Positions 55,881 through 64,000 of a DNA stretch of 64,000 nucleotides are shown piece by piece. The position numbers and the translations under genes are program-made. Source of the DNA: Leptospirales bacterium (GTDB lineage Bacteria; Spirochaetota; Leptospiria; Leptospirales; Leptospiraceae); assembly GCA_013297885.1 (NCBI GenBank), contig JAAFIR010000003.1:155422-219421 (forward strand), given 5' to 3'. The notes beneath the pieces were generated by a model. The model worked only from the letters and a program-made list of their open reading frames with translations, was not told where the DNA came from and made no database searches. Numbering within the stretch: the stretch's first letter is position 1; every line of letters starts with the position of its first letter.

Positions 55881-58800
55881 CTAGTTTAATTTAGTTTCAA
55901 TTACACTTAATAATTTTTTTGCATTTTTATTTTCAGAATCTAATGCAATTGCTTTTTCAGAATAAATCTTTGCATCTTCATACTTTCCATTTAATCTATA
56001 TAAGTCAGAAAGATTTACTAAATTATTTACACCACTTGGATTTAGTTCAAAACCTTTTTTTGCAGATTCAAGAGAGTTTAAATAATCTCCAATTTTTTTC
56101 TGTGCGATTGATAAATAATACCAAACTTCATGTGTATCAGGATCCAATGAAAGATATTGTGTCAGAACTGCAACAGCCCTATCATAATCTTTTCCTTTAA
56201 GGCTAAGAAGTCCAAGAAGTTTATTTAACTTTGGATTATTTTGTTCTACAGAATATGCATTTGTTAAAAGCTCTAATGCCCTTTCTACTTCACCTGATTG
56301 GTATAGTTTTTTTGAAGCTTGGTAAATTTGATTTACATCCAATTGATTTGAAATTTCTTTTTCTTCAAATTGTGGAGAATTATTTCTTTGTAATACTTCT
56401 TGGTCTTCAGCAATATTTGTTTTATAATCAATTCTTAAAAAAGATAAATCATCTGTGACATCACCTTTTGACTTTATGATTCTTTCAATTTCGGATATTG
56501 AAGCTTGAGCTTCTCGAACTATTTCCAAAATCAAATTTTCATCGTCATTAATTGTTCTGGTGGCTTCATTTGGAGTGAGATCGATATCATCTCTACCATC
56601 TGAGGCTATTAATACAATATCCCCTGGAATTAATTGGAATCTTTTAACTTCAAATTCATACTCTGAATCAAGTCCCAATTTTCTTAATGCTAAAGCTTCT
56701 TCAATAAATTTTGCAGATTCATCTCTATAAATTATAGTAAATGGATGTTCTGCATTCCAATACAACATTTCGCCAGACTCATCTTCAATTAGAGCAACTG
56801 TTGCGGATAATACCATCGTTCCGTTAAAAGTTTTAAATACTGAATTTACTTCATGATAAACATCTTCAAGCCATTGTTCTGGAGTCATGTTTAGAATTTT
56901 TTTGTTTGCAGCTGAACGGGCCATGATTGAGTTCATTACAACTCCCATAACAAGTGAACCACCAGCTCCTTGCATGGACTTACCCATTGCATCTCCATTC
57001 ATTGCCATTGTATATCTTTTAAAATTCTCTTCATTCCCAAATTTCAAATTTCCTGTGATACAAATATCACCACCTAGATCAGCATTTTTATTTTTAAACT
57101 CAAATTTCTTTTTTTGATGAATTACAAATTCTGTTAAAACAAGCTTTGATTTGTTAGCATTATAAAATAATGGTTTAGCTAAAAGTGAAGTCAAAAAATA
57201 ATCTCCATCTTGTTGGATTTTTAGTTTTTGTACTTCTTCCATTTTTTCTTGAACTTCTTTGGTTCTTTCTTTTACTTTTTCTTCGAGATTATCTGCATAA
57301 TCTTTTAATTCGTTTCTTGCTTGTTTGATAGAAGCAACCATAGAGTTAAATGAATGTGCAAGAAAACCAATTTCATCTTCAACTTTAGTTTTTACATTAA
57401 CATTTAAGTCACCTTCATTAACTTTTGAAACTCCACGTAATAAACTTTGAAGAGGATTTAACAAACTTCCTTTAAAGAATAAAGGATAAATTACTAACAC
57501 AATAAACAATACAACAAATAGAATATATACTTGCGATTTTGCAGCAGGATGCATATATTCACGATAACCTTTATATGAAAAACCAACTTCTTTAGCAACA
57601 TTTGTCTCTGGAAAGTATTGTATATAAGATACAAAATGTTTTTTACCATTAACACTTTTTCTATAATGTCTGGTCATTTCAGGTTTAAAAAATCTGAAAT
57701 ATTTTGTAATTTGTTTTTTTAATAATGGAACATCTAAATAAATATCATCCCATTTACAATTCTGAAATTTTAAAGATATTACTTGGTTAAAAAATTTAAT
57801 ATCATTATTTTTATTTAAAAATATGGTTACATCTTTACAAAAACTTTTTTCAGAAATACTGTTGATTTTGTTATTATTCACAAAAGCTGAAGTTGCAATT
57901 TTATCAAAAAATATAATAATATCTTTTTTTAGTTTTTCATCTGAAGTAGATTTATTTTTTTCTAAATAATCTAAAATTTGATTTCTAAAACCAAAAAACT
58001 CATCATGAGTTGATCCTAAAATTGTATTTAATTCATCTCTAAAATTTTCTTTATTATTTGTAACAAGATGATGAATTTTTTCATATACAATACTATTTAA
58101 AAAATCGACTCTAACTAAAAATAAATCAAGGCCTATACTTTCATCATAATTTGTTTTTTCAATTTCTCCAACTGATTCTTTTAATTCTATCATATATTGA
58201 ATATCAGAATTCTTTTTTCCACCTTCTAAAAAACGATCTACATTTTCTTCTCTTAAATTATCATATTCCTCTTCTCTATCTTTAGAACTATAAAATCCCA
58301 TTCCTTGCATCAATATTAAAAAAGTTACAAGAGTGATTCCAACTATTTTTGCCATAAAAGTAGTTTTGTCACTTGTATAATTGATAAAAATTATAACTAC
58401 AAAAAAGAAGCCAAGAATAGTCATTAAAACAAATGTAATTAAAAAAGTTCCTCTATCTAATGCACCATCTCTACTTTGAATATTCATAATTGATGGAACA
58501 ATAGAAGCAATCAGAATAGATATAGTAACCTGTAAAATTGCCCAACGGTTAGAATTTTTTGTTATATAAGTTTTCCAAAAACCAACTAATGCAAAAAGTA
58601 TAATATAAGTAAAAATTAAAATTCCAACAAGTCTACTTAATTCTTCAGCATCAAAATCCCAATAATGTCCTGTGAAATGAAATTTTTTTCCAGCTTTTAA
58701 AGTTAGGACTATAAATACAATAGAAACTACTATTGCAATTGTATATTGAACAATTTGAAAACCTTTTCTGATTTTATAATGTGTTTGTTCTGGAAAATAA

Positions 58801-59084
58801 AATATCCATTGTGTTAAATGTAAAATGGCAGGAAGAATAAATGCAACAGTTCCCCATCTGTGAAATGCTGCAACTTCATCATACATCATTGAAGCAAATA
58901 CATATGATAAATTAAATAATCCCATCATTAAAAATCCAAGACCTAAATGAAGGGTACTTTTAGATTTTCCTTTTAGAGTAATTAAATAAATTCCTAATAA
59001 AGAAGTAAATATACAACCAAGTAAATTACCAAAAGTAAGGTAATTAAAATAAGTTGATTCATATACTAGTTTAAAAAAGCTCAT
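55881..59084 (-). CDS. 7TM-type sensor PP2C/SpoIIE phosphatase with TPR tail (paralog 1)
   Basis: This 1067-residue paralog of the next gene downstream has the same order. It has about 7-8 N-terminal membrane helices, a long periplasmic sensor region (about residues 300-510), a helix, HAMP (RGVSKVNEGDLNVNVKTKV), and a coiled coil. The PP2C core follows (LGGDICITGNLKFG, IASDGRDDIDLTPNEATRT), then C-terminal TPRs (ALELLTNAYSVEQNNPK, DRAVAVLTQYLSLDPDTHE). The PP2C domains are nearly identical in long stretches (QQDGDYFLTSLLAKPLF), but the sensor regions differ. ATG has GGAG about 6 bp upstream. The pair is separated by 6 bp, so they are co-expressed after a local duplication. Confidence 0.9.
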   Translation of the reverse strand: MSFFKLVYESTYFNYLTFGNLLGCIFTSLLGIYLITLKGKSKSTLHLGLGFLMMGLFNLSYVFASMMYDEVAAFHRWGTVAFILPAILHLTQWIFYFPEQTHYKIRKGFQIVQYTIAIVVSIVFIVLTLKAGKKFHFTGHYWDFDAEELSRLVGILIFTYIILFALVGFWKTYITKNSNRWAILQVTISILIASIVPSIMNIQSRDGALDRGTFLITFVLMTILGFFFVVIIFINYTSDKTTFMAKIVGITLVTFLILMQGMGFYSSKDREEEYDNLREENVDRFLEGGKKNSDIQYMIELKESVGEIEKTNYDESIGLDLFLVRVDFLNSIVYEKIHHLVTNNKENFRDELNTILGSTHDEFFGFRNQILDYLEKNKSTSDEKLKKDIIIFFDKIATSAFVNNNKINSISEKSFCKDVTIFLNKNNDIKFFNQVISLKFQNCKWDDIYLDVPLLKKQITKYFRFFKPEMTRHYRKSVNGKKHFVSYIQYFPETNVAKEVGFSYKGYREYMHPAAKSQVYILFVVLFIVLVIYPLFFKGSLLNPLQSLLRGVSKVNEGDLNVNVKTKVEDEIGFLAHSFNSMVASIKQARNELKDYADNLEEKVKERTKEVQEKMEEVQKLKIQQDGDYFLTSLLAKPLFYNANKSKLVLTEFVIHQKKKFEFKNKNADLGGDICITGNLKFGNEENFKRYTMAMNGDAMGKSMQGAGGSLVMGVVMNSIMARSAANKKILNMTPEQWLEDVYHEVNSVFKTFNGTMVLSATVALIEDESGEMLYWNAEHPFTIIYRDESAKFIEEALALRKLGLDSEYEFEVKRFQLIPGDIVLIASDGRDDIDLTPNEATRTINDDENLILEIVREAQASISEIERIIKSKGDVTDDLSFLRIDYKTNIAEDQEVLQRNNSPQFEEKEISNQLDVNQIYQASKKLYQSGEVERALELLTNAYSVEQNNPKLNKLLGLLSLKGKDYDRAVAVLTQYLSLDPDTHEVWYYLSIAQKKIGDYLNSLESAKKGFELNPSGVNNLVNLSDLYRLNGKYEDAKIYSEKAIALDSENKNAKKLLSVIETKLN

Positions 59085-59177
59085 TCATTTCTCCAAAAAA
59101 TTAAATAGTCAAAGTAATCGGAAATTATTGTTACTATGCTTTAAAATGCAAGTAATACTTTAATTTTATAAAAAAAA

Positions 59178-59205
59178 AGTTTACTTTATGTTTTTAACTT
59201 AAACT
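59178..59205 (-). terminator. possible weak intrinsic terminator after the 59207 gene
   Basis: On the minus strand AGTTTA and TAAACT pair around a 16-nt loop and are followed by nine T residues. The stem is short and AT-only, so strength is doubtful. It is placed immediately after the gene's stop codon. Confidence 0.35.
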
Positions 59206-59206
59206 A

Positions 59207-59968
59207 TTAAGTGATTAAAAAATCTTGCTCCGAAAGAGCATCAGCTCCACGATGTGGATAAGCTTGTTCAAAAAACAATGCTGATAATAATTCAAACTCC
59301 TCATCTTCTGGTAACTTCTTCTCTTCAAAATATTGATTTCTTCTTTTAATTAGTAAAGCTATTGTCCTATCTTCTAAAGAAAAACTATATTGAATTGTAT
59401 TCATTTTTCTTATCAACCATTGTAAGTTATATAGTGCGTAATCCCCTAGAACTTCTAAAGTTGCAAGAGTTGGTTCATACATCATAATCACTTCAGTTAA
59501 ATAAATTGGACTTTTTAGAAATTCTGGATCTTTATTCTCTAAAAATTGAGTAATATTATAGGAAATTGTTTCTAACATTCCTAAATGATATTTATATGAA
59601 GTTTTTATCAATTTTGAATAATCTTTTTTTTCTTCGATCAGCTTTAATAAATCTATAAAAGTATCTTTTTCAATTGCTTCTTTTAAAATGAAGTCAGTTT
59701 CTCTAGGGATTACATTTATTAATAATATATAGAGATATTTAGTTTCCAAAGCGAATCTGGATTCTTTTGGAATATAATATTCTATCCAAATTGGCTCTTT
59801 ATAATATTTAATTTGTTCATCTGGAGCTAGTTCAGGTGTTACTTTTAACGATTTGAGCTTTCTTACATCGTCTGTTATGATTTTTTTTCCTTCTAATTTA
59901 GTTCTAGACTGTTTAATTTGCTTTAATTCATTACGATTTAGAATGGGTTTCGGTTTTAAAAAGCTCAT
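59207..59968 (-). CDS. conserved-type hypothetical cytoplasmic protein
   Basis: This 253-residue protein has no signal or membrane segment. It is helix-rich with recurring LLKLIEEKKDYSKLIKTSYKYHLGML, PIYLTEVIMMYEPTLATLEVL and IALLIKRRNQYFEEKKLPEDEEFE. The N-terminal 30 residues are basic (FLKPKPILNRNELKQIKQSRTKLEGKK-type), suggesting nucleic-acid or partner binding. Codon use fits the neighbours. It is followed by a possible weak terminator and preceded by a short gap shared with the divergent beta-lactamase-like gene. No family recognised. Confidence 0.68.
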   Translation of the reverse strand: MSFLKPKPILNRNELKQIKQSRTKLEGKKIITDDVRKLKSLKVTPELAPDEQIKYYKEPIWIEYYIPKESRFALETKYLYILLINVIPRETDFILKEAIEKDTFIDLLKLIEEKKDYSKLIKTSYKYHLGMLETISYNITQFLENKDPEFLKSPIYLTEVIMMYEPTLATLEVLGDYALYNLQWLIRKMNTIQYSFSLEDRTIALLIKRRNQYFEEKKLPEDEEFELLSALFFEQAYPHRGADALSEQDFLIT

Positions 59969-60093
59969 AAACTAATTATCGGTAATTTTAAGCCTATTTT
60001 AATGTCAAAAATAAATTGACTAAACAAGGTAAGACTAAATTATCAAGTTTACGGTTTTAATTTTCCGTAATTTTATATTTTTGAGGTTATTTT

Positions 60094-61221
60094 TTGAGTC
60101 GCAGGTTTACAAAAGTATTACTTACTACATCACTAATTTTTACTCCTTCATTTATTCAAATGAACTCCAGAAACGAACAATCTAATTTTGATCGTTTTGT
60201 GCAAAATAATGTTGCTGAAGATGAAAGAAAATTTGCTGAATTAAAAAAAGAATTAATTTTTCTTGAAAATTCAATGATTGGACTAGCGAATTCAACAGTT
60301 GGAAAAAAATTCATTGGTGGAACAAGTGTTGCAATCCATTTTAATGGACAATTGGCTTTTGAAGTAAATGCTGGTGGATTTAAAGATAACACTACTTTCT
60401 CCCTTGCTTCTGTTTCAAAACCAATAACCAGTTATGCAATTTTACAATTAGTTGAATATGAAGAACTCAAATTAAGCGATACAATCAATGATATTTTACC
60501 AGAAATGTCTAAGCAATTCCCTGAAATTGCAGGAAAAAAAATTACTGTAAAAAACTTACTTCAACACACTTCAGGTATTCCATATATTGGCACAAGACCT
60601 ATTTGTGCTGCTGGAACAAGATTTATGTATTCCAATTACAACTACAAATTACTTTCTCTTATTATTGAAAAAGTAAGTGGTCAATCTTTTGCTTCTTTTA
60701 TTAAAGATAATGTTTTTAAACCACTTGAAATGAATGATTCCAAAGTTTCACCAAATGCTGATGGAGCTTCTGGTATCATGTCATCAACAAGAGATCTTGC
60801 AAATTTCGCATCTGTTTTTGTAAACGAAGGAAGATTTAATGATGAATTAGTTTTGACAAACAATCTAATTCGCAAAATTTTTAGATTACCAACACATGTT
60901 TCTAGAGAAGAATTTATGGAGTATTACGGACTTGGATGGAGAGTAACTGCTTTAGAATCTAAAGTAAAATACTTTTATCATAAAGGAATGTGGGATGGAA
61001 TTTTTTCTGATGTTTCCATTTTCCCTTCAAGTAAATCATTTATAATTCAACTAGCAAATCCACCCAGTTATCGTGCTACAGGTTTTACTTCTTACCAAGG
61101 GCAAATGTCTTATTTAGCAAATAAATATATTGAAACTTTAGAAAAACTTCCAAAAGGCTCTGATTTTATCTTGCCTGCTAGAAGTGCTGTAGTTGAAGAA
61201 GAAATTGCTGATAGAAGATAA
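60094..61221 (+). CDS. serine beta-lactamase-like hydrolase (class C/D-peptidase fold)
   Basis: This 375-residue protein starts at TTG 60094, with TGAGGTT upstream. It has an N-terminal hydrophobic segment (VLLTTSLIFTPSFIQ) that may be a signal. The penicillin-binding fold carries SxxK as S106-V-S-K109, LLQHTSGIP, the YxN motif YSNYNYKLLSLIIEKVSG and the HxG-type motif HKGMWDG. It fits the beta-lactamase/EstB/DD-peptidase-like family of serine hydrolases, not a proven antibiotic-resistance enzyme. It stands alone; no ampR-type regulator is nearby. A structured hairpin lies downstream. Confidence 0.9.
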   Translation: MSRRFTKVLLTTSLIFTPSFIQMNSRNEQSNFDRFVQNNVAEDERKFAELKKELIFLENSMIGLANSTVGKKFIGGTSVAIHFNGQLAFEVNAGGFKDNTTFSLASVSKPITSYAILQLVEYEELKLSDTINDILPEMSKQFPEIAGKKITVKNLLQHTSGIPYIGTRPICAAGTRFMYSNYNYKLLSLIIEKVSGQSFASFIKDNVFKPLEMNDSKVSPNADGASGIMSSTRDLANFASVFVNEGRFNDELVLTNNLIRKIFRLPTHVSREEFMEYYGLGWRVTALESKVKYFYHKGMWDGIFSDVSIFPSSKSFIIQLANPPSYRATGFTSYQGQMSYLANKYIETLEKLPKGSDFILPARSAVVEEEIADRR

Positions 61222-61530
61222 TTTGAATTTTTTTCAACTTATACCGCTTGACAATAGTAATTACCTATTTTAAACAACAAAATAATTGGGACATACAACT
61301 AGACAAAAGTAATTGGTTGATTACTTTTGGCAGCTGGTATGTAATAATTTAAAAGTAAAATAAATTTATACTGAGTTGAAAAAATTGGCAAATAAATAAC
61401 CTCCGCTTTCTTCCAAACACCAAGACGAACTGTATTATTTTTTTATTTTGGATAATCAAAATACCTATACTCTATCAATAACTTACTTTCAATTGTAAGA
61501 TTTTTTAAAAATGATTTTTTATTAAAAAAA
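61222..61530. other. intergenic region with a long nested hairpin (61291-61342)
   Basis: CAAAAGTAAT (61304-61313) and ATTACTTTTG (61320-61329) form a perfect 10-bp stem with a 6-nt loop. Outside it ACATAC (61291-61296) pairs with GTATGT (61337-61342) around a partly matched interior. The whole covers 52 bp. There is no T-run, so it is unlike a terminator for either convergent gene (beta-lactamase-like on plus, lepA on minus). The rest of the gap is AT-rich with nothing recognised. Confidence 0.45.
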
Positions 61531-63336
61531 CTAATCTCCAGTTTTAAGAACTGCTAAAAATGCTTCTTGAGGAATTTCAACATTACCAAATTGTTTCATA
61601 CGTTTTTTTCCTTCTTTTTGTTTTTCTAAAAGTTTTCTTTTTCTAGAAATATCACCGCCGTAACATTTAGCAGTTACGTTTTTTCTAACAGCAGAAATAT
61701 TTTCGCGTGCAACAACTTTTGCTCCAATTGCAGCTTGAAGAGCAATTACAAATTGTTGTCTTGGAATTAATTCTCTGAGTTTTTCAATCACAACCCTTCC
61801 ACGTGAGTCTGCCTTTGTTCTGTGAACAATTGTGGAAAGTGCATCAACAGGTTCAGCATTAACTAAAATGTCTAACTTCACCAAACGAGATTCACGATAC
61901 CCACAAGGCTCATAATCAAGTGAAGCGTAACCTTTTGTATAAGATTTTAATTTATCATAAAATTCAAAAATCAATTCGGATAATGGAATTTCATAAATCA
62001 TTTGGACTTTGTCTTGGTCTAGATAAATTGTATCCATATGTACACCACGTTTTTCAATTACAAGTGACATGATATTTCCAACAAATTCATTTGGAGTAAA
62101 AATTGTGGCTTTAACAAATGGCTCTTCCATTTTTGAAATAAAATTTGGATCTGGAAATTTGGATGGATTATCAATTTCCAATACTTCACCTTTTGTATTG
62201 GTGACAATATATTTTACTGAAGGAGCAGTCGTGATTAGTTCTAGATTAAATTCTCTTTCTAGTCTTTCTTGCACAATTTCCATATGCAGTAAACCAAGAT
62301 ACCCAACTCTAAAACCAAACCCAAGTGCTAAAGAATTTTCTCTTTCATATACAAGTGCTGCATCGTTTAACTTTAATTTTTCGATGGCTTCAACTAATTC
62401 ATCAAACTGTTCTCCAAAAATTGGAAATAGTCCTGAAAATACCATTGGCTTTGCTTCTTTGTATCCTTGAATTGCTTCTGAGGCTTGTTTATCAAAAAGC
62501 GTAACTGTATCACCAGTTCTTGCATCAGCAACTTTTTTGATACCAGCGATAATGTAACCTACATCGCCTGCATACAAAGTATCTTGAGGAACTAAATTGA
62601 TTCGATTAATTCCGACTTCAGTTACTACAAAATCTTTTCCTGAGCCCATCAATAAAATTCGATTTCCTTTTGTGACTGAGCCTTCCATGATTCTAACTTT
62701 TATCACAACACCCATATAATTATCAAAATAAGAATCGTATATTAATGCTTTGAGCGCTTTTTTATCATCACCAACAGGAGCAGGAATTAACCGGCAAATG
62801 GATTCTAAGACTTGTTCCACGTTTAAACCTGTTTTTGCTGAAATGGGAATTGCTTCAGCAGAATCTAATCCTAATGTGTCTTCTATTAATCTCATACATT
62901 TTTGAATGTCTGCAGATGGAAGATCTATTTTATTAATTACAGGAATGATTTTTAAATCGGCTTCCATTGCTAAATATAAATTAGCTAATGTTTGAGCTTC
63001 TACACCTTGAGACGCGTCAACAATTAGAAGAACTCCTTCGCAGGCTCTTAATGAACGTGATACTTCATAATTAAAATCTACATGTCCTGGAGTATCTATT
63101 AAATTTAGATAATATGTATTTCCGTCTTTGGACTTAAATTCAAGAGAAGCATTATTTGCTTTGATAGTGATTCCTCTTTCACGTTCAATATCCATCGTGT
63201 CCAAGATTTGATTCTTTTTTGTTCTATCATCAGTGACTAGTGTTAGCTCCAAAAGTCTATCTGCTAAAGTGGATTTGCCATGATCGATGTGAGCGATAAT
63301 AGAAAAGTTTCTTGTAAATTTTTGTTTTTCAGCCAT
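61531..63336 (-). CDS. lepA: elongation factor 4 (LepA), ribosome back-translocating GTPase
   Basis: This 601-residue LepA/EF-4 has the G domain with [17 protein letters not shown] (G1), [10 protein letters not shown] (G2), [16 protein letters not shown] (G3), NKIDLPSA (G4) and ISAKTG (G5). It continues with domain II, domain III and the EF-4-specific C-terminal domain ([14 protein letters not shown] [38 protein letters not shown]) that inserts into the peptidyl-transferase centre. Length and all domains are normal. ATG start. It follows the DUF190 gene by 39 bp. Confidence 0.97.
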   Translation of the reverse strand: MAEKQKFTRNFSIIAHIDHGKSTLADRLLELTLVTDDRTKKNQILDTMDIERERGITIKANNASLEFKSKDGNTYYLNLIDTPGHVDFNYEVSRSLRACEGVLLIVDASQGVEAQTLANLYLAMEADLKIIPVINKIDLPSADIQKCMRLIEDTLGLDSAEAIPISAKTGLNVEQVLESICRLIPAPVGDDKKALKALIYDSYFDNYMGVVIKVRIMEGSVTKGNRILLMGSGKDFVVTEVGINRINLVPQDTLYAGDVGYIIAGIKKVADARTGDTVTLFDKQASEAIQGYKEAKPMVFSGLFPIFGEQFDELVEAIEKLKLNDAALVYERENSLALGFGFRVGYLGLLHMEIVQERLEREFNLELITTAPSVKYIVTNTKGEVLEIDNPSKFPDPNFISKMEEPFVKATIFTPNEFVGNIMSLVIEKRGVHMDTIYLDQDKVQMIYEIPLSELIFEFYDKLKSYTKGYASLDYEPCGYRESRLVKLDILVNAEPVDALSTIVHRTKADSRGRVVIEKLRELIPRQQFVIALQAAIGAKVVARENISAVRKNVTAKCYGGDISRKRKLLEKQKEGKKRMKQFGNVEIPQEAFLAVLKTGD

Positions 63337-63375
63337 CTAATTTTATTTTTTTGAAAAAGGGTGCTGAATCAAGAA

Positions 63376-63756
63376 CTAAACAGAATCAGCCAGCCTAATG
63401 TCTTCGTTTGTAACAATTGCTTTTGTATAACGAATATAATCCACATCTTTGATTGTGACTATTCCTTTGGGAAGTTCAACATCTAAAAGTTTTATGATTT
63501 CTTCAATTTTGGATTCTGTTTCTATCACTCGTAAAATAATTGTAGAGTCTTTAGTCCAAAAATTATTTATAAATTCATCGGGATATTTGACATTCATTTC
63601 AGTTCCGTAACCAGCTGTAGACTTAAGGATAGTGCAACCAAGGATATCCATTGAAATAAATTTATCTAAAAGCTTTTTATAAATGGGAGTGTGGTTTTCA
63701 TGATCTTTGCTATTCAAATAAATATTAAGTTCTTTTCTTTGGTCGCGGATTTTCAT
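63376..63756 (-). CDS. DUF190-domain protein (PII-like fold)
   Basis: ATG at 63756 gives 126 residues; a TTG six bases upstream is less likely. The DUF190 core is clear: PIYKKLLDKFISMDILGCTILKSTAGYGTEMN, then ILRVIETESKIEEIIKLLD and the C-terminal VTIKDVDYIRYTK. These proteins have a PII-like trimeric fold, often encoded near CrcB-type fluoride channels, but no crcB is adjacent here. The gene precedes lepA by 39 bp. Function uncertain. Confidence 0.85.
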   Translation of the reverse strand: MKIRDQRKELNIYLNSKDHENHTPIYKKLLDKFISMDILGCTILKSTAGYGTEMNVKYPDEFINNFWTKDSTIILRVIETESKIEEIIKLLDVELPKGIVTIKDVDYIRYTKAIVTNEDIRLADSV

Positions 63757-63823
63757 AGTCAAATGATTTAGTTGATGAGAATGAAAATTCTTGTCAATCT
63801 AAAAAGTTTCTAATACAAAAGTA

Positions 63824-64000
63824 ATTTTTGGGCGAATTTTTTTGTGGGAAAAAAAGATAGTTATGCAAAACATATTTGTGACATAATTCCACAAAAAAAC
63901 TGGGCTTTCAGTTTCGGTCAAAAAATTGGTTGTCAAATTAAATAATATTGATAAAATTTTTCTTTTTTAAGACACCAATTTTTTGACCCCACTTCAATCC
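63824..64000 (+). repeat. structured intergenic repeat family copy, cut by window end
   Basis: This copy starts ATTTTTGGGCGAATTTTTTTG, the same left end as at 7150. It has an inner stem TTTTTGTGGGAA ... TTCCACAAAAA and then CTGGGCTTTCAG. A perfect 15-bp stem follows: GGTCAAAAAATTGGT (63916-63930) with ACCAATTTTTTGACC (63974-63988). It ends CACTTCAATCC at the window edge. No ORF inside. It is read away from the DUF190 gene. Confidence 0.6.

Noticed and set aside
60094..61221. Calling the gene an antibiotic-resistance beta-lactamase
   Set aside because: The SxxK, YxN and HxG motifs define a broad serine hydrolase family that includes esterases and peptidases; no resistance-specific feature or ampR-like regulator is seen.

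Overview
The window looks like a very AT-rich chromosome segment (roughly 28-30% GC by eye) from a spirochaete of the Leptospiraceae/Leptospirales type. Supporting signs are a 282-residue FlaB-type periplasmic flagellin, many lipoproteins with short, loose spirochaetal lipoboxes, a MotA-like stator protein, a 7TM-PP2C-TPR signalling pair, an MBOAT acyltransferase paired with a protein resembling the Leptospira DUF1574 group, and frequent TTG/GTG starts. Genus assignment is inference: no rRNA or tRNA gene was seen.

Layout. 1-2617: a MITE-like repeat, a metallophosphoesterase and a 1.2-kb stretch with no gene. 2618-7146: a macromolecular-synthesis operon (small ORF, rpsU, yqeY, dnaG, rpoD). 7473-9834: a lipoprotein and a hybrid histidine kinase. 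9818-22038 (minus strand): the rimP-nusA-infB-rbfA // truB-rpsO-pnp-M16 peptidase-dut cluster. It is split between rbfA and truB by a ~2-kb islet holding a GC-rich beta-propeller lipoprotein, a truncated Uma2-family remnant and a structured repeat. 22174-30447: lipoproteins, TPR and PEGA proteins, serB, an SGNH hydrolase and small conserved ORFs, mostly in overlapping operons. 30481-37802: an MFS/GPH transporter, a membrane protein coupled to motA, methylmalonyl-CoA mutase and a small membrane protein.

37773-41302 is the most striking accessory feature. Three tightly coupled genes (a DUF262/ParB-fold protein, a RecF/DUF3696-like AAA ATPase and an unrecognised 314-residue protein) lie between two perfect 31-bp direct repeats. 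One repeat is the 3' end of the preceding gene. This looks like a compact integrated islet, plausibly a defence system, with no integrase of its own.

41303-64000: flaB with a structured leader and a strong terminator, a second MITE-like copy, a DUF2207-like protein, an atypical HAD protein, an orphan TolC, a chemotaxis receptor, a class II photolyase, the surface-acylation pair, coaX, birA, two large tandem PP2C-TPR sensor phosphatases, a hypothetical protein, a serine beta-lactamase-like hydrolase, lepA and a DUF190 protein.

Two dispersed intergenic repeat families run through the window: a ~170-bp MITE-like element (two copies) and a structured element with conserved ends around hairpins of changing sequence (about six copies, often directly after a stop codon).
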